Shown here piece after piece: positions 1 to 8,614 of a stretch of DNA of 64,000 bases. Location: the NCBI RefSeq assembly GCF_003627755.1, contig NZ_CP032695.1, positions 806,001 through 870,000 on the forward strand, given 5' to 3'. The stretch is from Rhizobium jaguaris. GTDB lineage: Bacteria; Pseudomonadota; Alphaproteobacteria; Rhizobiales; Rhizobiaceae. The position numbers and the translations under genes were made by a program. The notes beneath the pieces are model-generated. The model was not told where the DNA came from. It made no database searches and worked only from the letters and a program-made list of their open reading frames with translations. Each line of letters starts with the position of its first letter. The stretch's first letter is position 1.

Positions 1-702
1 CTCGCAGCCCATGACCGAGCCGTGGCGGGGCTGACGTCAACGCGGCGCCGGTTCGGCCTCGGCATCGCAAGCCATGTCGGCGGACCGGAGCTCCCGACGC
101 TGCTGGCTCGCCTGCACGCCCACGACCCTTCTCTCACCATTGAAGTCCGGCTCGACGACTCCCGCGACTTGCTCAACGCGTTCGACCGTGGCGAGATCGA
201 TGCGGCGATCATCCGTCGCGAAGACGACCGACGGGACGGCGAAGTCCTCGCGCCGGAGCATTTCGGCTGGTTCGCAACTCCTGATTTCGAGTTTCGCGCC
301 GGCGAGCCGCTGCGGCTCGCGGCCTCCTCGGCGACCTGTGCCATTCGCAATCTCACGAACCGGGCGCTGGATGAGGCTGGAATTCCCTGGACGGAAGTCT
401 TCCTCGGCTGCGGGAACTTCGCTGTTGCGGAAGCGGTCTCCGCCGGCCTGGCCACCTCGGTTTTCTCCTGCCGGCTGGCGCCGCCTGGTACGGTGGAAGT
501 CAGCCGGCGGTTCGGATTGCCTGCGGTTCCCTCATCGGAGATCGTTCTGCTCTCGACGCTTTCGGACGCAAAGTCTCGCGCGGCGCTCCGAACACTTGCA
601 GCAGCCTTCCGCGAACATCGTCCGCCCGTGGCCGCAGGCGCCGCTCCGAGACCTGAGCCCGCGCGCCGTCGTGGCGTCCGCCCGCTGAGCAGCGTCTCGT
701 GA
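1..702 (+). CDS. LysR-type regulator, C-terminal part (cut by window edge)
   Basis: The reading frame is open from base 1, so the gene begins before the window. About 233 codons are visible and correspond to a LysR substrate-binding domain: a stretch starting FGLGIASHVGG, then the typical LLNAFDRGEIDAAII segment, and a second lobe with ASHVGG- and AVSAGLATSVF-like strands. The DNA-binding N-terminus is outside the window. The tail after about residue 200 is Ala/Pro/Arg-rich and looks like a low-complexity extension. It converges on the next gene, which is also a LysR regulator but on the minus strand. The ligand and targets cannot be read from this fragment. Confidence 0.75.
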   Translation, partial: LAAHDRAVAGLTSTRRRFGLGIASHVGGPELPTLLARLHAHDPSLTIEVRLDDSRDLLNAFDRGEIDAAIIRREDDRRDGEVLAPEHFGWFATPDFEFRAGEPLRLAASSATCAIRNLTNRALDEAGIPWTEVFLGCGNFAVAEAVSAGLATSVFSCRLAPPGTVEVSRRFGLPAVPSSEIVLLSTLSDAKSRAALRTLAAAFREHRPPVAAGAAPRPEPARRRGVRPLSSVS

Positions 703-751
703 AGGCGATCACCTCGTCACTGTCGAGTGACGGGCCTATGTCATTGCCCGT

Positions 752-1663
752 CTAGCGCCGGGCGCGTGGGAGCGAGGGCTTAATTTGCTTTCCCTCGAAC
801 AGTGCCCGGTCCGAGGCGAACGCCTTCGCCAGGAAGTCGAGCGTCGCGCGGATGCGGGCGGTGCGCCGTAGGTCGTTATGGGTGAGCAGCCAGAGCGTCG
901 ACCGCGGCTCCGTCAGCGCTTTCGGCGCGAGACGCCGAAGCCCGGGCGTGGGGTCGCCTAGGTAACAGGGGAGCAAGGCGAGGCCCAGGCCGGCGAGCGT
1001 CGCGTCGCGCAACGCGGGCAGCGCGTCGACGCGGCAGGTGATGCGCGCCGCGCGCAGGTTCTCGTAAATCCAACGGCCGATCACTGTGCTCGCCAGGGCA
1101 TCGTCGAGCCCGATCCACTCGTGAGCCAATAGGTCTTTTTCTTCGTTCCGGGACAGATAGGCCCGCGACCCATAAATCGCGTGCGCGATGTCCGCGACGC
1201 GCCGCCCCACCAAGATCTCGGGCGGCTCCGGGGTGGGCCGGATTGCGATTTCCGCTTCCCGGCGCGTGAGGTTTGCCATCGTATTCGAAACGGCGACTTC
1301 GACTTGAATTTCCGGATGGACCGCCCGCATCGCCGGCAGGTGCCGCATTAGAATCGTGCCAAGTGTATCCGTCGTGGTGATCCGAACGACGCCCGAAGGC
1401 CTCAGGTCCTGGCCGGAAAGCCTCCGTTCTAGGCTGAGCACCTCGTCTTCAAGACGGGCCGCTGTCTCGGCCGCTGTCTCGCCAGCAGGCGTCGGCACAT
1501 AGCCGTCACGGAAACGATCGAACAGCCGAACCCCGATCTGTTCCTCGACTGCACCCAACCTACGGAACACGGTCGAGTGAGTTACGCCGAGCCGTCGTGC
1601 GGCGCCCGAAAGGGTGCCTTCGCGTGAGACCGCGAGAACAACACGGAGATCGTCCCATTCCAT
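752..1663 (-). CDS. LysR-type transcriptional regulator
   Basis: Full-length LysR regulator of 303 residues. The N-terminal winged helix-turn-helix spans about residues 2-60 (GTLSGAARRLGVTHSTVFRR), followed by a linker helix and a two-lobed effector domain. It is divergently transcribed from the MFS efflux gene at 2013. LysR proteins commonly control a divergent neighbour, so regulation of that pump is a reasonable inference. The start ATG at 1663 gives the usual family N-terminus MEWDDLRVVLAV. The effector is unknown. Confidence 0.88.
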   Translation of the reverse strand: MEWDDLRVVLAVSREGTLSGAARRLGVTHSTVFRRLGAVEEQIGVRLFDRFRDGYVPTPAGETAAETAARLEDEVLSLERRLSGQDLRPSGVVRITTTDTLGTILMRHLPAMRAVHPEIQVEVAVSNTMANLTRREAEIAIRPTPEPPEILVGRRVADIAHAIYGSRAYLSRNEEKDLLAHEWIGLDDALASTVIGRWIYENLRAARITCRVDALPALRDATLAGLGLALLPCYLGDPTPGLRRLAPKALTEPRSTLWLLTHNDLRRTARIRATLDFLAKAFASDRALFEGKQIKPSLPRARR

Positions 1664-1773
1664 CAGCTGTCCATTTCTGCGAACACGGTTTGCCGAAACT
1701 CAGAATACCTGTTCGGCAGCGGACATGCTAGATGATCGGTGCCGACGGCATTGCCGATGTCCGGAGAGACTTG

Positions 1774-1962
1774 ATGGTTCAGATGAGAGGGCCCCGCCGC
1801 GCTACGGGTCTGCGTGCATCTCGATCCTTTCCGCTTCTCTGGCTCGCATTGGCGGTCGCGGCGGCCTTGCTCGCGTGGCTCGCGATATCGGCTGTGAAGT
1901 CGGGCGGCTTGGACCGTCTGCTGCCGAAGGACCAGCCCTTCGCCCCTTATTTCACGACCTGA
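1774..1962 (+). CDS. possible small membrane protein
   Basis: A 62-codon frame lies in the space between the divergent LysR and MFS genes. A purine-rich GGAGAG stands five bases before the ATG. The product has a basic N-terminus (GPRRATGLRASR) and one clear hydrophobic segment (about residues 19-37, LLWLALAVAAALLAWLAI), then a short polar tail. No family is recognised. It could be a genuine single-pass small protein, or chance coding in a GC-rich spacer. Its upstream part overlaps the region where the divergent promoters should lie, which lowers confidence. Confidence 0.3.
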   Translation: MVQMRGPRRATGLRASRSFPLLWLALAVAAALLAWLAISAVKSGGLDRLLPKDQPFAPYFTT

Positions 1963-2012
1963 CGCTGCCGCCACGAACAGGAGCTGCAACAGGTTTTCAA
2001 CGGAGATTGGCA

Positions 2013-3455
2013 TTGTCGACGGAGACTATCGAAATCCAGCCGGTCAGTTACGCAAAGGAGCAAGTCGGCGATCCGCGTCGCTGGCTCGCACTGCCCGTTC
2101 TCCTCACGGGAGCCTTTCTTCCGATCCTCGACTTCAACGTCGTGAACCTGGCGCTCCCGGCCATTCGGCAGAATCTCGGCGCCACCTCGAGCGAGGTGCA
2201 GTTCGTCATCTCCGCCTACGCTGCGACCTACGCCGTGTTCTTGATTACTGGCGGGCGGCTTGGCGACCTGTTCGGCCGGCGGCGCCTGTTCCTGCTCGGT
2301 GTCGCCGGATTCACGATCGCGTCGCTGCTATGCGGAGTCTCACCTTCGCCAGCCTTCCTCGTCGCGGCGCGCATCCTCCAAGGCTTGACGGCGACAGCGA
2401 TGGCGCCGCAGGTGCTCGCTTCGATCCGCGTGCTCTTTCCGCCGGCCGAGCAGGGGCGCGCGCTCGGCTTCTATGGCGCCACCTTCGGCTTGGCCAACAT
2501 CTGCGGCCAGGTTCTCGGCGGCGTACTGGTCTCGTCTCATCCCTTTGGCTGGGCTTGGCAGGCGATCTTCCTCATCAATGTGCCGATCGGCCTGACGGCG
2601 TTCATCGGGGGCCTGCTCTTCCTTCGCGACTCGCACGCGCAGCATGCGCAAAAGCTCGATGTCGGCGGCGTCTTCCTTCTGTCGCTGACCCTCGCCCTGC
2701 TGGTCTATCCGCTGGTCGAAGGCCGCGAGTCCGGCTGCCCCACATGGATCATCGCGATGCTCGTGGGGTGTCCGTTCGCTCTCACGGCGTTCGTCCGCTA
2801 CGAGGCGCGCCTCTCCGCGCGGGGCGGCGATCCGCTGGTTGCTCTGCCCCTCCTGCGCAATACGCCTTTTGTGATCGGGCTCGTCATGGCGCTGGCGTTC
2901 TACATGCTCTCCTCATTCTATCTGACGTTCGCGGTCTATCTGCAGAGCGGACTGCACGAGACGCCGCTGGCGGCCGGTCTTGCCACCTTGCCCTTCGCAA
3001 CGGGCTTCTTCGTCGCCTCGCTCGTGTCGTCCTATGTCATGCAGCGACTCGGCGTGCGCGCCCTGACGCTGGGCTTTGCCCTTCAGGTGCTGGGCTTCGG
3101 CGTTGTGATGCTTTCGGTCGCCAAAATTCTTCCCGAGAGCCTGGAACTCGGTTTGTTTTGCGCCGGCCTGGGGTTCGGGACCGTCATGCCGTCTGTCATC
3201 AAGGCCGTGATTGGCAGCCTCGACCCGCAGCATGCCGGCCTCGCGTCGGGCATCATGATCTCCACCTTTCAGATCGGCGCCGCGCTCGGTGTCGCCATCA
3301 TCGGCGGCGTCTTCTACAGCGCACTTGGTAACGCGGGGGATCCGGCCGCCTACGCCCACACCTTCGTGCTCGCCCTCAGCTGCAACGTGGCGCTGCTCCT
3401 GCTCGGCGGGCTGTTGTCCCTGTGGCTGCCCGGCGAGCGCCGCGCGGGCGCCTGA
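2013..3455 (+). CDS. MFS transporter, DHA2 (14-TMS) drug:H+ antiporter family
   Basis: Inner-membrane efflux protein of about 480 residues. Motif A appears as GGRLGDLFGRRR after the second membrane helix, and a motif-C-like glycine-rich helix (LANICGQVLGGVL) follows. Hydrophobic segments continue to the C-terminus, consistent with 14 helices. The reading frame stays open upstream to 1614, but that part is not membrane-like. A TTG at 2013 with ACGGAG eight bases upstream gives the sensible N-terminus STETIEIQPVSY and is preferred. The divergent LysR gene at 752-1663 is its likely regulator. The substrate is unknown; drug or toxic-metabolite export is inferred from the family. Confidence 0.85.
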   Translation: MSTETIEIQPVSYAKEQVGDPRRWLALPVLLTGAFLPILDFNVVNLALPAIRQNLGATSSEVQFVISAYAATYAVFLITGGRLGDLFGRRRLFLLGVAGFTIASLLCGVSPSPAFLVAARILQGLTATAMAPQVLASIRVLFPPAEQGRALGFYGATFGLANICGQVLGGVLVSSHPFGWAWQAIFLINVPIGLTAFIGGLLFLRDSHAQHAQKLDVGGVFLLSLTLALLVYPLVEGRESGCPTWIIAMLVGCPFALTAFVRYEARLSARGGDPLVALPLLRNTPFVIGLVMALAFYMLSSFYLTFAVYLQSGLHETPLAAGLATLPFATGFFVASLVSSYVMQRLGVRALTLGFALQVLGFGVVMLSVAKILPESLELGLFCAGLGFGTVMPSVIKAVIGSLDPQHAGLASGIMISTFQIGAALGVAIIGGVFYSALGNAGDPAAYAHTFVLALSCNVALLLLGGLLSLWLPGERRAGA

Positions 3456-3481
3456 GATCGTCCATGGCCATGGAGGCAGTG

Positions 3482-3592
3482 ATGAAACTGTTGGTCGATG
3501 GGACTTGGCGCCGCGACGTCGCGCCGACGCCCGAACTCGACGCGCACGCGCCACAAAGTGTGCGACGTGAAGCGAGGGAGGCATCACGGTGA
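3482..3592 (+). pseudogene. N-terminal remnant of a glutathione S-transferase / glutathionyl-hydroquinone reductase-like gene
   Basis: A 36-codon frame begins MKLLVDGTWRRDVAPTPELD, which resembles the start of Xi-class glutathione transferases (ECM4/YqjG-type), where it precedes the GRYHLYVSLACPW active-site region. Here the similarity stops after about 22 residues, the frame runs into unrelated sequence and ends at a TGA. The catalytic Cys region is absent. It starts 26 bases after the MFS stop, suggesting it was once the next gene of that operon. Identification rests on a short stretch, so confidence is moderate. Confidence 0.4.
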
Positions 3593-4036
3593 AAAATTAC
3601 AGACACGATTTTGGACTGAGGTGGAAATGAATACCGTAGAAACCGTCAAACAGCTTCGCTCGATGCGCAGGGCTTCATTGATTGAAGGGACTAGGCGAGC
3701 CGCATGGGAACTCCGCCGAGGTTGATTTGCTTAATCCTCTCGTTCGCGCTGGACGCCTTGGCCAATTGACGAGTCAGACAAATCCAAAGGCGACGGCCAC
3801 CTTCCCGAAGCTGTCTCGTTCCGACGCTGCTGTCGCGTACCGCAAGAATCGTAGATCAAGGCAAGAAAAACTCCCTGTCCTCCGAGTGCATTGCGCCGAT
3901 TCGTTCACTAGGCAAAAGGCGGAATCCCGCCAGCGTATCAAGCAAATAGTTTTCGTACCGGGTGAAAGACGCGAACGAGCTCCGGGCGACGATCGGCAGA
4001 TCGCCAAGGATGGCACAGCCCGGAAGGGTGAGCACC
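3593..4036. other. spacer of about 440 bp with no supported gene
   Basis: Several short frames exist on both strands, for example a minus-strand one ending near 3856, but none has a recognisable domain, a good ribosome-binding site or family-like composition. It lies between the GST remnant and the 3' end of the DUF3095 gene and may be decayed coding sequence. Confidence 0.5.
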
Positions 4037-5299
4037 CTAGACGGAGCGTCCGATGGGTTGGCCCCACGGATCTGAAGCATGAACTCCTTGGGTACCGAGG
4101 CTGTTCGCAATATTTCGCTTCAAGTTGACGGCAGCGGAAGCGTACCCCCCGGAAGCGCCATCAATGAAGTGAACGTGATCGGCTTGCGTGGGCGACGGCA
4201 CAAAGCACGTAAGATTTGCTGCCAACTGTCGATGGGTTCCAAAAAAACATGCCCCTCGTCGTTGAGCCTCTTCCAAATATGCCTCTATGATGTCGGCCAG
4301 CTCGGGTGAGCAGTCGAGCGTCATGCGTAGGCCGTCATCGAATTTTCGGAAGTCTGTATTTTCCACACGCTCCCGTCGGAACCGAGCTTCTTGAAAGCCC
4401 CCGCCAGGAATTCCGAGAAGAGTGGTCACCCGCGCCGGAATGGTTCGTAAGCGCTTCTCAGCCCAAGCCGCAAAGGGCCTCTTTCGGCTGCTCGTCCTGA
4501 TGGCATGATCAAGATGGTCACCAGTCAATGCCGGGAGCGGGCCTTCCGCAGGCAATGGATTCAGGCCGGGATCGTCTGAATGGAGAGTCCGCAAGAGCTC
4601 CTGTATGACTTCGACGAACGAAGTCTGATCATCGCGCGAAACGACGATCAGAGACAATATGACGCCGCGATTGGTACTGATCGGCGCGAACTGGCACGAC
4701 AGGCCTGTGAGATCGGCTGTTACTCCCATGGGCGCGCGTGGAACGGTGTAGGCGCCTTGCTTGAGTTTGCGCTCGGCCCAGGCGAGTCCTCCGCCAGCAA
4801 ACATCGCGTAGGTGACATTCAGAGAGGGGGCGAAGCGGGCTACCAGGACGTCCAAGCACTGAGCGCGAATGTCCGCGATGGGAATGACCGCTATGCGCAA
4901 CGTGAGGCCCAATTCGTCTTCAGCCCAAGCGGCAGTTTTCGCCAATGTATCCCTGATGATGGACGAATAGGAAGCGGGTGTGGCGAAGCTCGCGCCATCT
5001 CCTCCGAACGTGAACGGAAACTGTAGTTCGGGAAGTGCATTGCTGACGGCAGCAAGAACTGCCGCACCAGCCGTATTCACCTCGCGGTACCGTCCTTGTT
5101 CAATGGCTTCGGTCGAATGGCTAACGTCCGTAACGGCGATGATCCAGTCATCAGGTAAAGGGCGATAGCGATCGCGCCGCGTTACGTCTTCAAAAGAGTC
5201 GAAGGGCAAAAGCGCCTGATAGAAGCGGTTGTCCTCTGGCTCTTGGTCAACCTTTGTCCGGAAATGACCGACTTCGGGCGATGGTCCATCCGTCATCAT
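4037..5299 (-). CDS. DUF3095 family protein (adenylate cyclase-like)
   Basis: Protein of about 420 residues. It carries the hallmarks of DUF3095: FYQALLPFDSFEDVTRRDRY near the N-terminus, then YRPLPDDWIIAVTDVSHST, and a GGDGASFATP segment resembling the metal/nucleotide site of class III cyclases. The family is widespread but its function is not established; a nucleotidyl-cyclase-like fold is inferred from the DVxxST and GGDGA motifs. The start ATG at 5299 is preferred because GGGAG precedes it by six bases. The last 20 or so residues after AAVNLKRNIA do not look family-like, so the end may be slightly altered. Confidence 0.8.
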   Translation of the reverse strand: MMTDGPSPEVGHFRTKVDQEPEDNRFYQALLPFDSFEDVTRRDRYRPLPDDWIIAVTDVSHSTEAIEQGRYREVNTAGAAVLAAVSNALPELQFPFTFGGDGASFATPASYSSIIRDTLAKTAAWAEDELGLTLRIAVIPIADIRAQCLDVLVARFAPSLNVTYAMFAGGGLAWAERKLKQGAYTVPRAPMGVTADLTGLSCQFAPISTNRGVILSLIVVSRDDQTSFVEVIQELLRTLHSDDPGLNPLPAEGPLPALTGDHLDHAIRTSSRKRPFAAWAEKRLRTIPARVTTLLGIPGGGFQEARFRRERVENTDFRKFDDGLRMTLDCSPELADIIEAYLEEAQRRGACFFGTHRQLAANLTCFVPSPTQADHVHFIDGASGGYASAAVNLKRNIANSLGTQGVHASDPWGQPIGRSV

Positions 5300-5501
5300 T
5301 TGCACTCCCTTTGGTCGTCGTCGGCGTTCATCACCGAGCTACTACCTCAGCGACACAGACGCATCGAGGTTCACATAGGTTGCCCTACCCATCGGCGCTA
5401 GGCCACCGCGCCCATATCACCACCTGCTTCGGCACAATACCATTGCGACGGATGACTGATGCGCAAATCGGATTCGCGGCTAGCAGGGGTGACCGCGATG
5501 A

Positions 5502-6113
5502 TTACACACCACGTGCACTCCGGACCCGGTCCAGTATCGGAAGGAGGTCCGACGGGTTTGAGCGGTGAGTTTGATCCGGATCGACTTCGGAGTAGACGAT
5601 GATCCCGCGTTGATCGACAACGAACCGCGCGGGGATTGGAAGCGTCCAACTGTCCTCCCCGTGAAGGCTGGGCAGATCGATTCCGCTCTTCAGATGCAAT
5701 GTCTGAAGCAGTTCGGGAATGCGCCAACGTACACCGAACTGCTGCGCGACCTTCCCGCCTTTGTCGCTCAAGATTGGAAGCGACAGCTGCGCGGTCCTTC
5801 GGGTTCTCGCGTTCTCCCCAATAGTCTGCTGCGAGATGGCGGCCAGCGAAGCTCCACGTGCCTCGATCAATGGGCGGACCTCTTCGAGCGCCCTTAAGCC
5901 GAGAATGCAACCGGGACACCAACCGCCGCTGCAGAAGATCAAAAGGAGCGGACCGCGGCGCAATATCGATGCCGAGGAGGTCTTCACACCATCTTGGTCG
6001 GGTAGACAGAAGTCCGGCGCGCGTCGTCCGGCGGCTAATGCCTTCTCAGTTTGACCGGAGGCCTTCAGGTATTCCGCGGCCTGCGCTAGGGCAGTTGTGA
6101 TATCAGCGTTCAT
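5502..6113 (-). CDS. peroxiredoxin-like / AhpC-TSA thioredoxin-fold protein
   Basis: A 203-residue thioredoxin-fold protein. The redox motif GGWCPGC (about residues 87-93) sits in the position of the peroxidatic cysteine of AhpC/TSA proteins, here as CPxC. The later segments SWTLPIPARFVVDQRGIIVY and the C-terminal SNPSDLLPIL match the family. Reduction of peroxides is the family expectation, but the CPxC arrangement suggests a thiol-disulfide cycle within one loop. Two paralogues lie at 12929 and 14747 in this window. It lies about 200 bases upstream of, and on the same strand as, the DUF3095 gene. Confidence 0.85.
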   Translation of the reverse strand: MNADITTALAQAAEYLKASGQTEKALAAGRRAPDFCLPDQDGVKTSSASILRRGPLLLIFCSGGWCPGCILGLRALEEVRPLIEARGASLAAISQQTIGENARTRRTAQLSLPILSDKGGKVAQQFGVRWRIPELLQTLHLKSGIDLPSLHGEDSWTLPIPARFVVDQRGIIVYSEVDPDQTHRSNPSDLLPILDRVRSARGV

Positions 6114-6458
6114 TTCCGGCGTCCTGTATTCCGAACAGCTCGCATTTCAATCCCGAGCCGGGCGATAGGGGCTTCTCTCAGTAGTGACCTTCCGCAACTT
6201 CGACTTATTCGGCCCCGTCATGACCCGGTCGCAGATCGCCTGAGCCGGCGGATCGGACACCGAGCCCGCAACATGGCAGCCCAAATCGCGCGAGCTGCGC
6301 GTCTTGTTGGACGCTCGCGTATCAATGGACAGAACGGAACGTTCGGTAATCGCCAACGAAATGCCAATCGAAGTGAAGGAGCAAAAGTCAGAGCCCAAGA
6401 GGGGTTCTTGCGGGCGCGTATGCAATCACCAGCGCTTCCCGCGTGCTTGCGCTCGGGA
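6114..6458. other. spacer of 345 bp with no supported gene
   Basis: It holds only unrecognised short frames on both strands, none with a convincing start. The 3' end of dps lies at its right edge and the start of the peroxiredoxin gene at its left, so it should contain the promoter of the latter; no clear -35/-10 pair was identified. Confidence 0.5.
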
Positions 6459-6974
6459 TTAAGTTCCCCTGGTCGCCTCGAACAAGAACCATATGCGACG
6501 TTCGGCCTCGTCAATCCAGTTTTCGATCAGGCTGGCCGTGGAGACATCGCCATGCTCGTCGCAGACACCGTGGGTCTGCCGCATGCGTTGGGTAAGTGCC
6601 AAGTTGTCTTCCTTCAGCTCGGCCAGCATGTCTTCGGGCGTGACAAAATCCGCGTCATTGTCCTGGATATGCTTCAGCCTGGCGATATGGCCGATCGAGC
6701 GGAGTGTTGTGCCGCCGATCTTGCGTGCTCTTTCCGCCAATTCGTCCGTCATCGCGAAAATCTGGGCGGCCTGCTCGTCCAGAAGGAGGTGATAATCCCG
6801 GAAATGCGGGCCTGATATGTGCCAATGGAAGTTTTTGGACTTGACATAAAGCGCGAACACGTCTGCCAGAAGCCCCGTGAGGGCGGCCGAAATATCCTTA
6901 GCGGCATTGGAGCCGAGGGTGCTCGGTGTATCGAGCGGCGCCTCGCGGCGCTTCCTCGCGTCTTCTATGCTCAT
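6459..6974 (-). CDS. dps: Dps family DNA-binding ferritin-like protein
   Basis: A 171-residue Dps/mini-ferritin that stores iron and uses H2O2 to oxidise Fe(II), protecting DNA. The ferroxidase signature is visible: NFHWH (residues 48-52) and RDYHLLLDEQA with D66 and E67 region ligands, followed by the family end EAERRIWFLFEA. The frame is open further upstream, but the ATG at 6974 is chosen because GGAGGGATCAAT precedes it directly and the product then starts MSIEDARKRR. A conserved regulatory module lies about 113 bp upstream (7087-7128) in the same orientation. Confidence 0.93.
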   Translation of the reverse strand: MSIEDARKRREAPLDTPSTLGSNAAKDISAALTGLLADVFALYVKSKNFHWHISGPHFRDYHLLLDEQAAQIFAMTDELAERARKIGGTTLRSIGHIARLKHIQDNDADFVTPEDMLAELKEDNLALTQRMRQTHGVCDEHGDVSTASLIENWIDEAERRIWFLFEATRGT

Positions 6975-7086
6975 ATTGATCCCTCCTTCAGGTTTGACGC
7001 AGCCGTGCTGTTGGCAGCGGAATGGCTCCGCACTGAAAGTGTTCGGTTCGACAATGCTTTGCAGAATGACCTTGCAATGCCGGCGA

Positions 7087-7128
7087 GGGAAATCACCTCT
7101 CGCCATAGAGTCGATAGACGATCGTTAT
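7087..7128 (-). promoter_or_regulatory. conserved promoter module, copy A (upstream of dps)
   Basis: Read on the minus strand: a T-N11-A box ATAACGATCGTCTAT (7128-7114), then CGACTCTATGGCGAG and AGGTGATTTCCC. The end of the module is 113 nt from the dps ATG. Four other copies occur at 24597, 32089, 33048 and 33200. Similarity to copy B continues on both sides for several tens of bases. The box is a near-palindrome (ATA-N9-TAT), as expected for LysR-type regulators. Confidence 0.65.
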
Positions 7129-7274
7129 CGCCGATCGCCGCACGGCGCGATGCCACGGCGAGGAATATGCCATACGCGGCTTAGCATCTCGGAACCGATG
7201 TTCTTGCTCTGCAGCCAAGCCTAAGCCGTGTTCACTCGCTGTCTCCGGTATAGCTACCTGAGGCGTGCGACGGC

Positions 7275-8060
7275 TCATGTCGATGGGGCAATCGGGATCA
7301 GGCGCTGATGAAGAAAGGCGGTCGGGGTCATTTTCGTTACTTGCCGGAAGGCAAACGAGAACGCGGCGGTGCTGCCGAAGCCTGTATCTTCCGCGACGCG
7401 CGAGATTGTACGCCCCGCCGACAGTTGATCGATTGCAAGGGCTATTCTTGCTCTTTGCCGCCAGGTCTTGAAGGTCAGTCCCGTTTCTGCCGGGAAAATC
7501 CGGCTGATCGTGCGGATCGACGTTGCCGCGCGAATGGCAAGGTCACTAACGCCGAGGTGCATCCGCGAATCCGCTAAAGCCAGATCAGCGACGCGTCTGC
7601 CGATCGTGCCCATTGGCATTGGAAGGAACACCGGAATGTCGGGTGTCTCGGTCAGCTCGTGAAGAATCAATCGGACGGCAAGCTCGGCTTTTTCGAACGG
7701 TATATCGTCCTTACAGGCGCAGAGGATCAGTTCCCGTAGAAGCGGTGTAACCGCAAGCGCGAATATGTAATCGAGCGGCCTTTTCGGCGCCCACTTCTGT
7801 AAAGCCGACGGGTGCCAGTAGATCATCCGCAATTCGGTATCGGAAAGCATATCGACCCGATGAGCTATGCGGGCTGGCATCCAGAGTGCAAGCTGGGGCG
7901 GGACGAACCACCGTCCAGATTCGGTGTAGACCTGCACCGTTCCTGAAGCAGCGAAGATCACTTGTGATTCTGCATGCGCGTGCCATGCGACGGCCTCACC
8001 CCGGGGGAACGTCCTGCGAAGAATGCCGAACGGCGTGGGTATCTGCGCCTGGCGTGTCAT
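7275..8060 (-). CDS. AraC family regulator with N-terminal cupin domain
   Basis: A 261-residue regulator. The N-terminal half is a cupin-like sensor (WHAHAESQVIFAASGTVQV). The C-terminal half has the two AraC helix-turn-helix motifs: LAIRAATSIRTISRIFPAET and then RVAEDTGFGSTAAFSFAFRQ, ending MTPTAFL in the usual place. It stands alone between dps (same strand, downstream) and a gap of about 550 bp. Such short cupin/AraC proteins often control a neighbouring efflux or reductase gene, but no divergent target is visible here. Confidence 0.88.
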   Translation of the reverse strand: MTRQAQIPTPFGILRRTFPRGEAVAWHAHAESQVIFAASGTVQVYTESGRWFVPPQLALWMPARIAHRVDMLSDTELRMIYWHPSALQKWAPKRPLDYIFALAVTPLLRELILCACKDDIPFEKAELAVRLILHELTETPDIPVFLPMPMGTIGRRVADLALADSRMHLGVSDLAIRAATSIRTISRIFPAETGLTFKTWRQRARIALAIDQLSAGRTISRVAEDTGFGSTAAFSFAFRQVTKMTPTAFLHQRLIPIAPST

Positions 8061-8614
8061 ATATATCGAATGGCCTCACATCGTTGAGGCGCCCTGGTAT
8101 CATCGCGCGATGAGTTGGTCGAGCGGCCTGTCGCCCAGACCTTCTTGTCCGTGTCCATCCCAAGGAGTTCTAACGAGAGCGCTAAGGTGAAGAGAATGCT
8201 GGCCACTGATGTGCGACGATGGCTAATCCGGCTCAACTGTTCCCGCAACACCAACTTTCGATCTACGGAAGCCGCTTCCGAGGGTAGGCGGAAGTTCGGC
8301 GGCCCAAAGTTCGCGCCAGGTCCAGATGGACCGTATCGAACCCTTAACGGTGTCGAAGCTCAAAGGAGCGTTCGCTAGCTCAACGACGATGGTGACCGCC
8401 AAGAAAAGGGGCAGCGGACGCGGACAGCTCCCCCGCTGAAGATCGGTCGGAGAACGGGCAGGTGCCGCCATCGACGGCGCGGCCGCGCCTGCTGCCTTTA
8501 TCCTCTCAAAAAACGAGAGATAGTGTCTCACGTCGCGGGTATTATCTTCGTGGACGAGAGGTGGCATTTTAGCCCCTAGACCCCGCGAGGAAATAGGACA
8601 AATTTAGAGAAGCG
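8061..8614. other. spacer of about 550 bp with no supported gene
   Basis: It separates the AraC gene (minus) from a LysR gene (plus) and must contain both promoters. Short frames on both strands have no recognisable product. The last 80 bases before the LysR start are AT-richer and may hold its promoter. Confidence 0.45.

Noticed and set aside
1614..2012. N-terminal extension of the first MFS transporter (613-residue version)
   Set aside because: It overlaps the divergent LysR start, is not membrane-like, and a TTG with a good ribosome-binding site at 2013 gives the normal family length.
2330..3331. Long plus-strand frame of 333 codons inside the first MFS gene
   Set aside because: It is an alternate frame of the transporter gene, Arg/Ala/Gly-rich and without domain signals.
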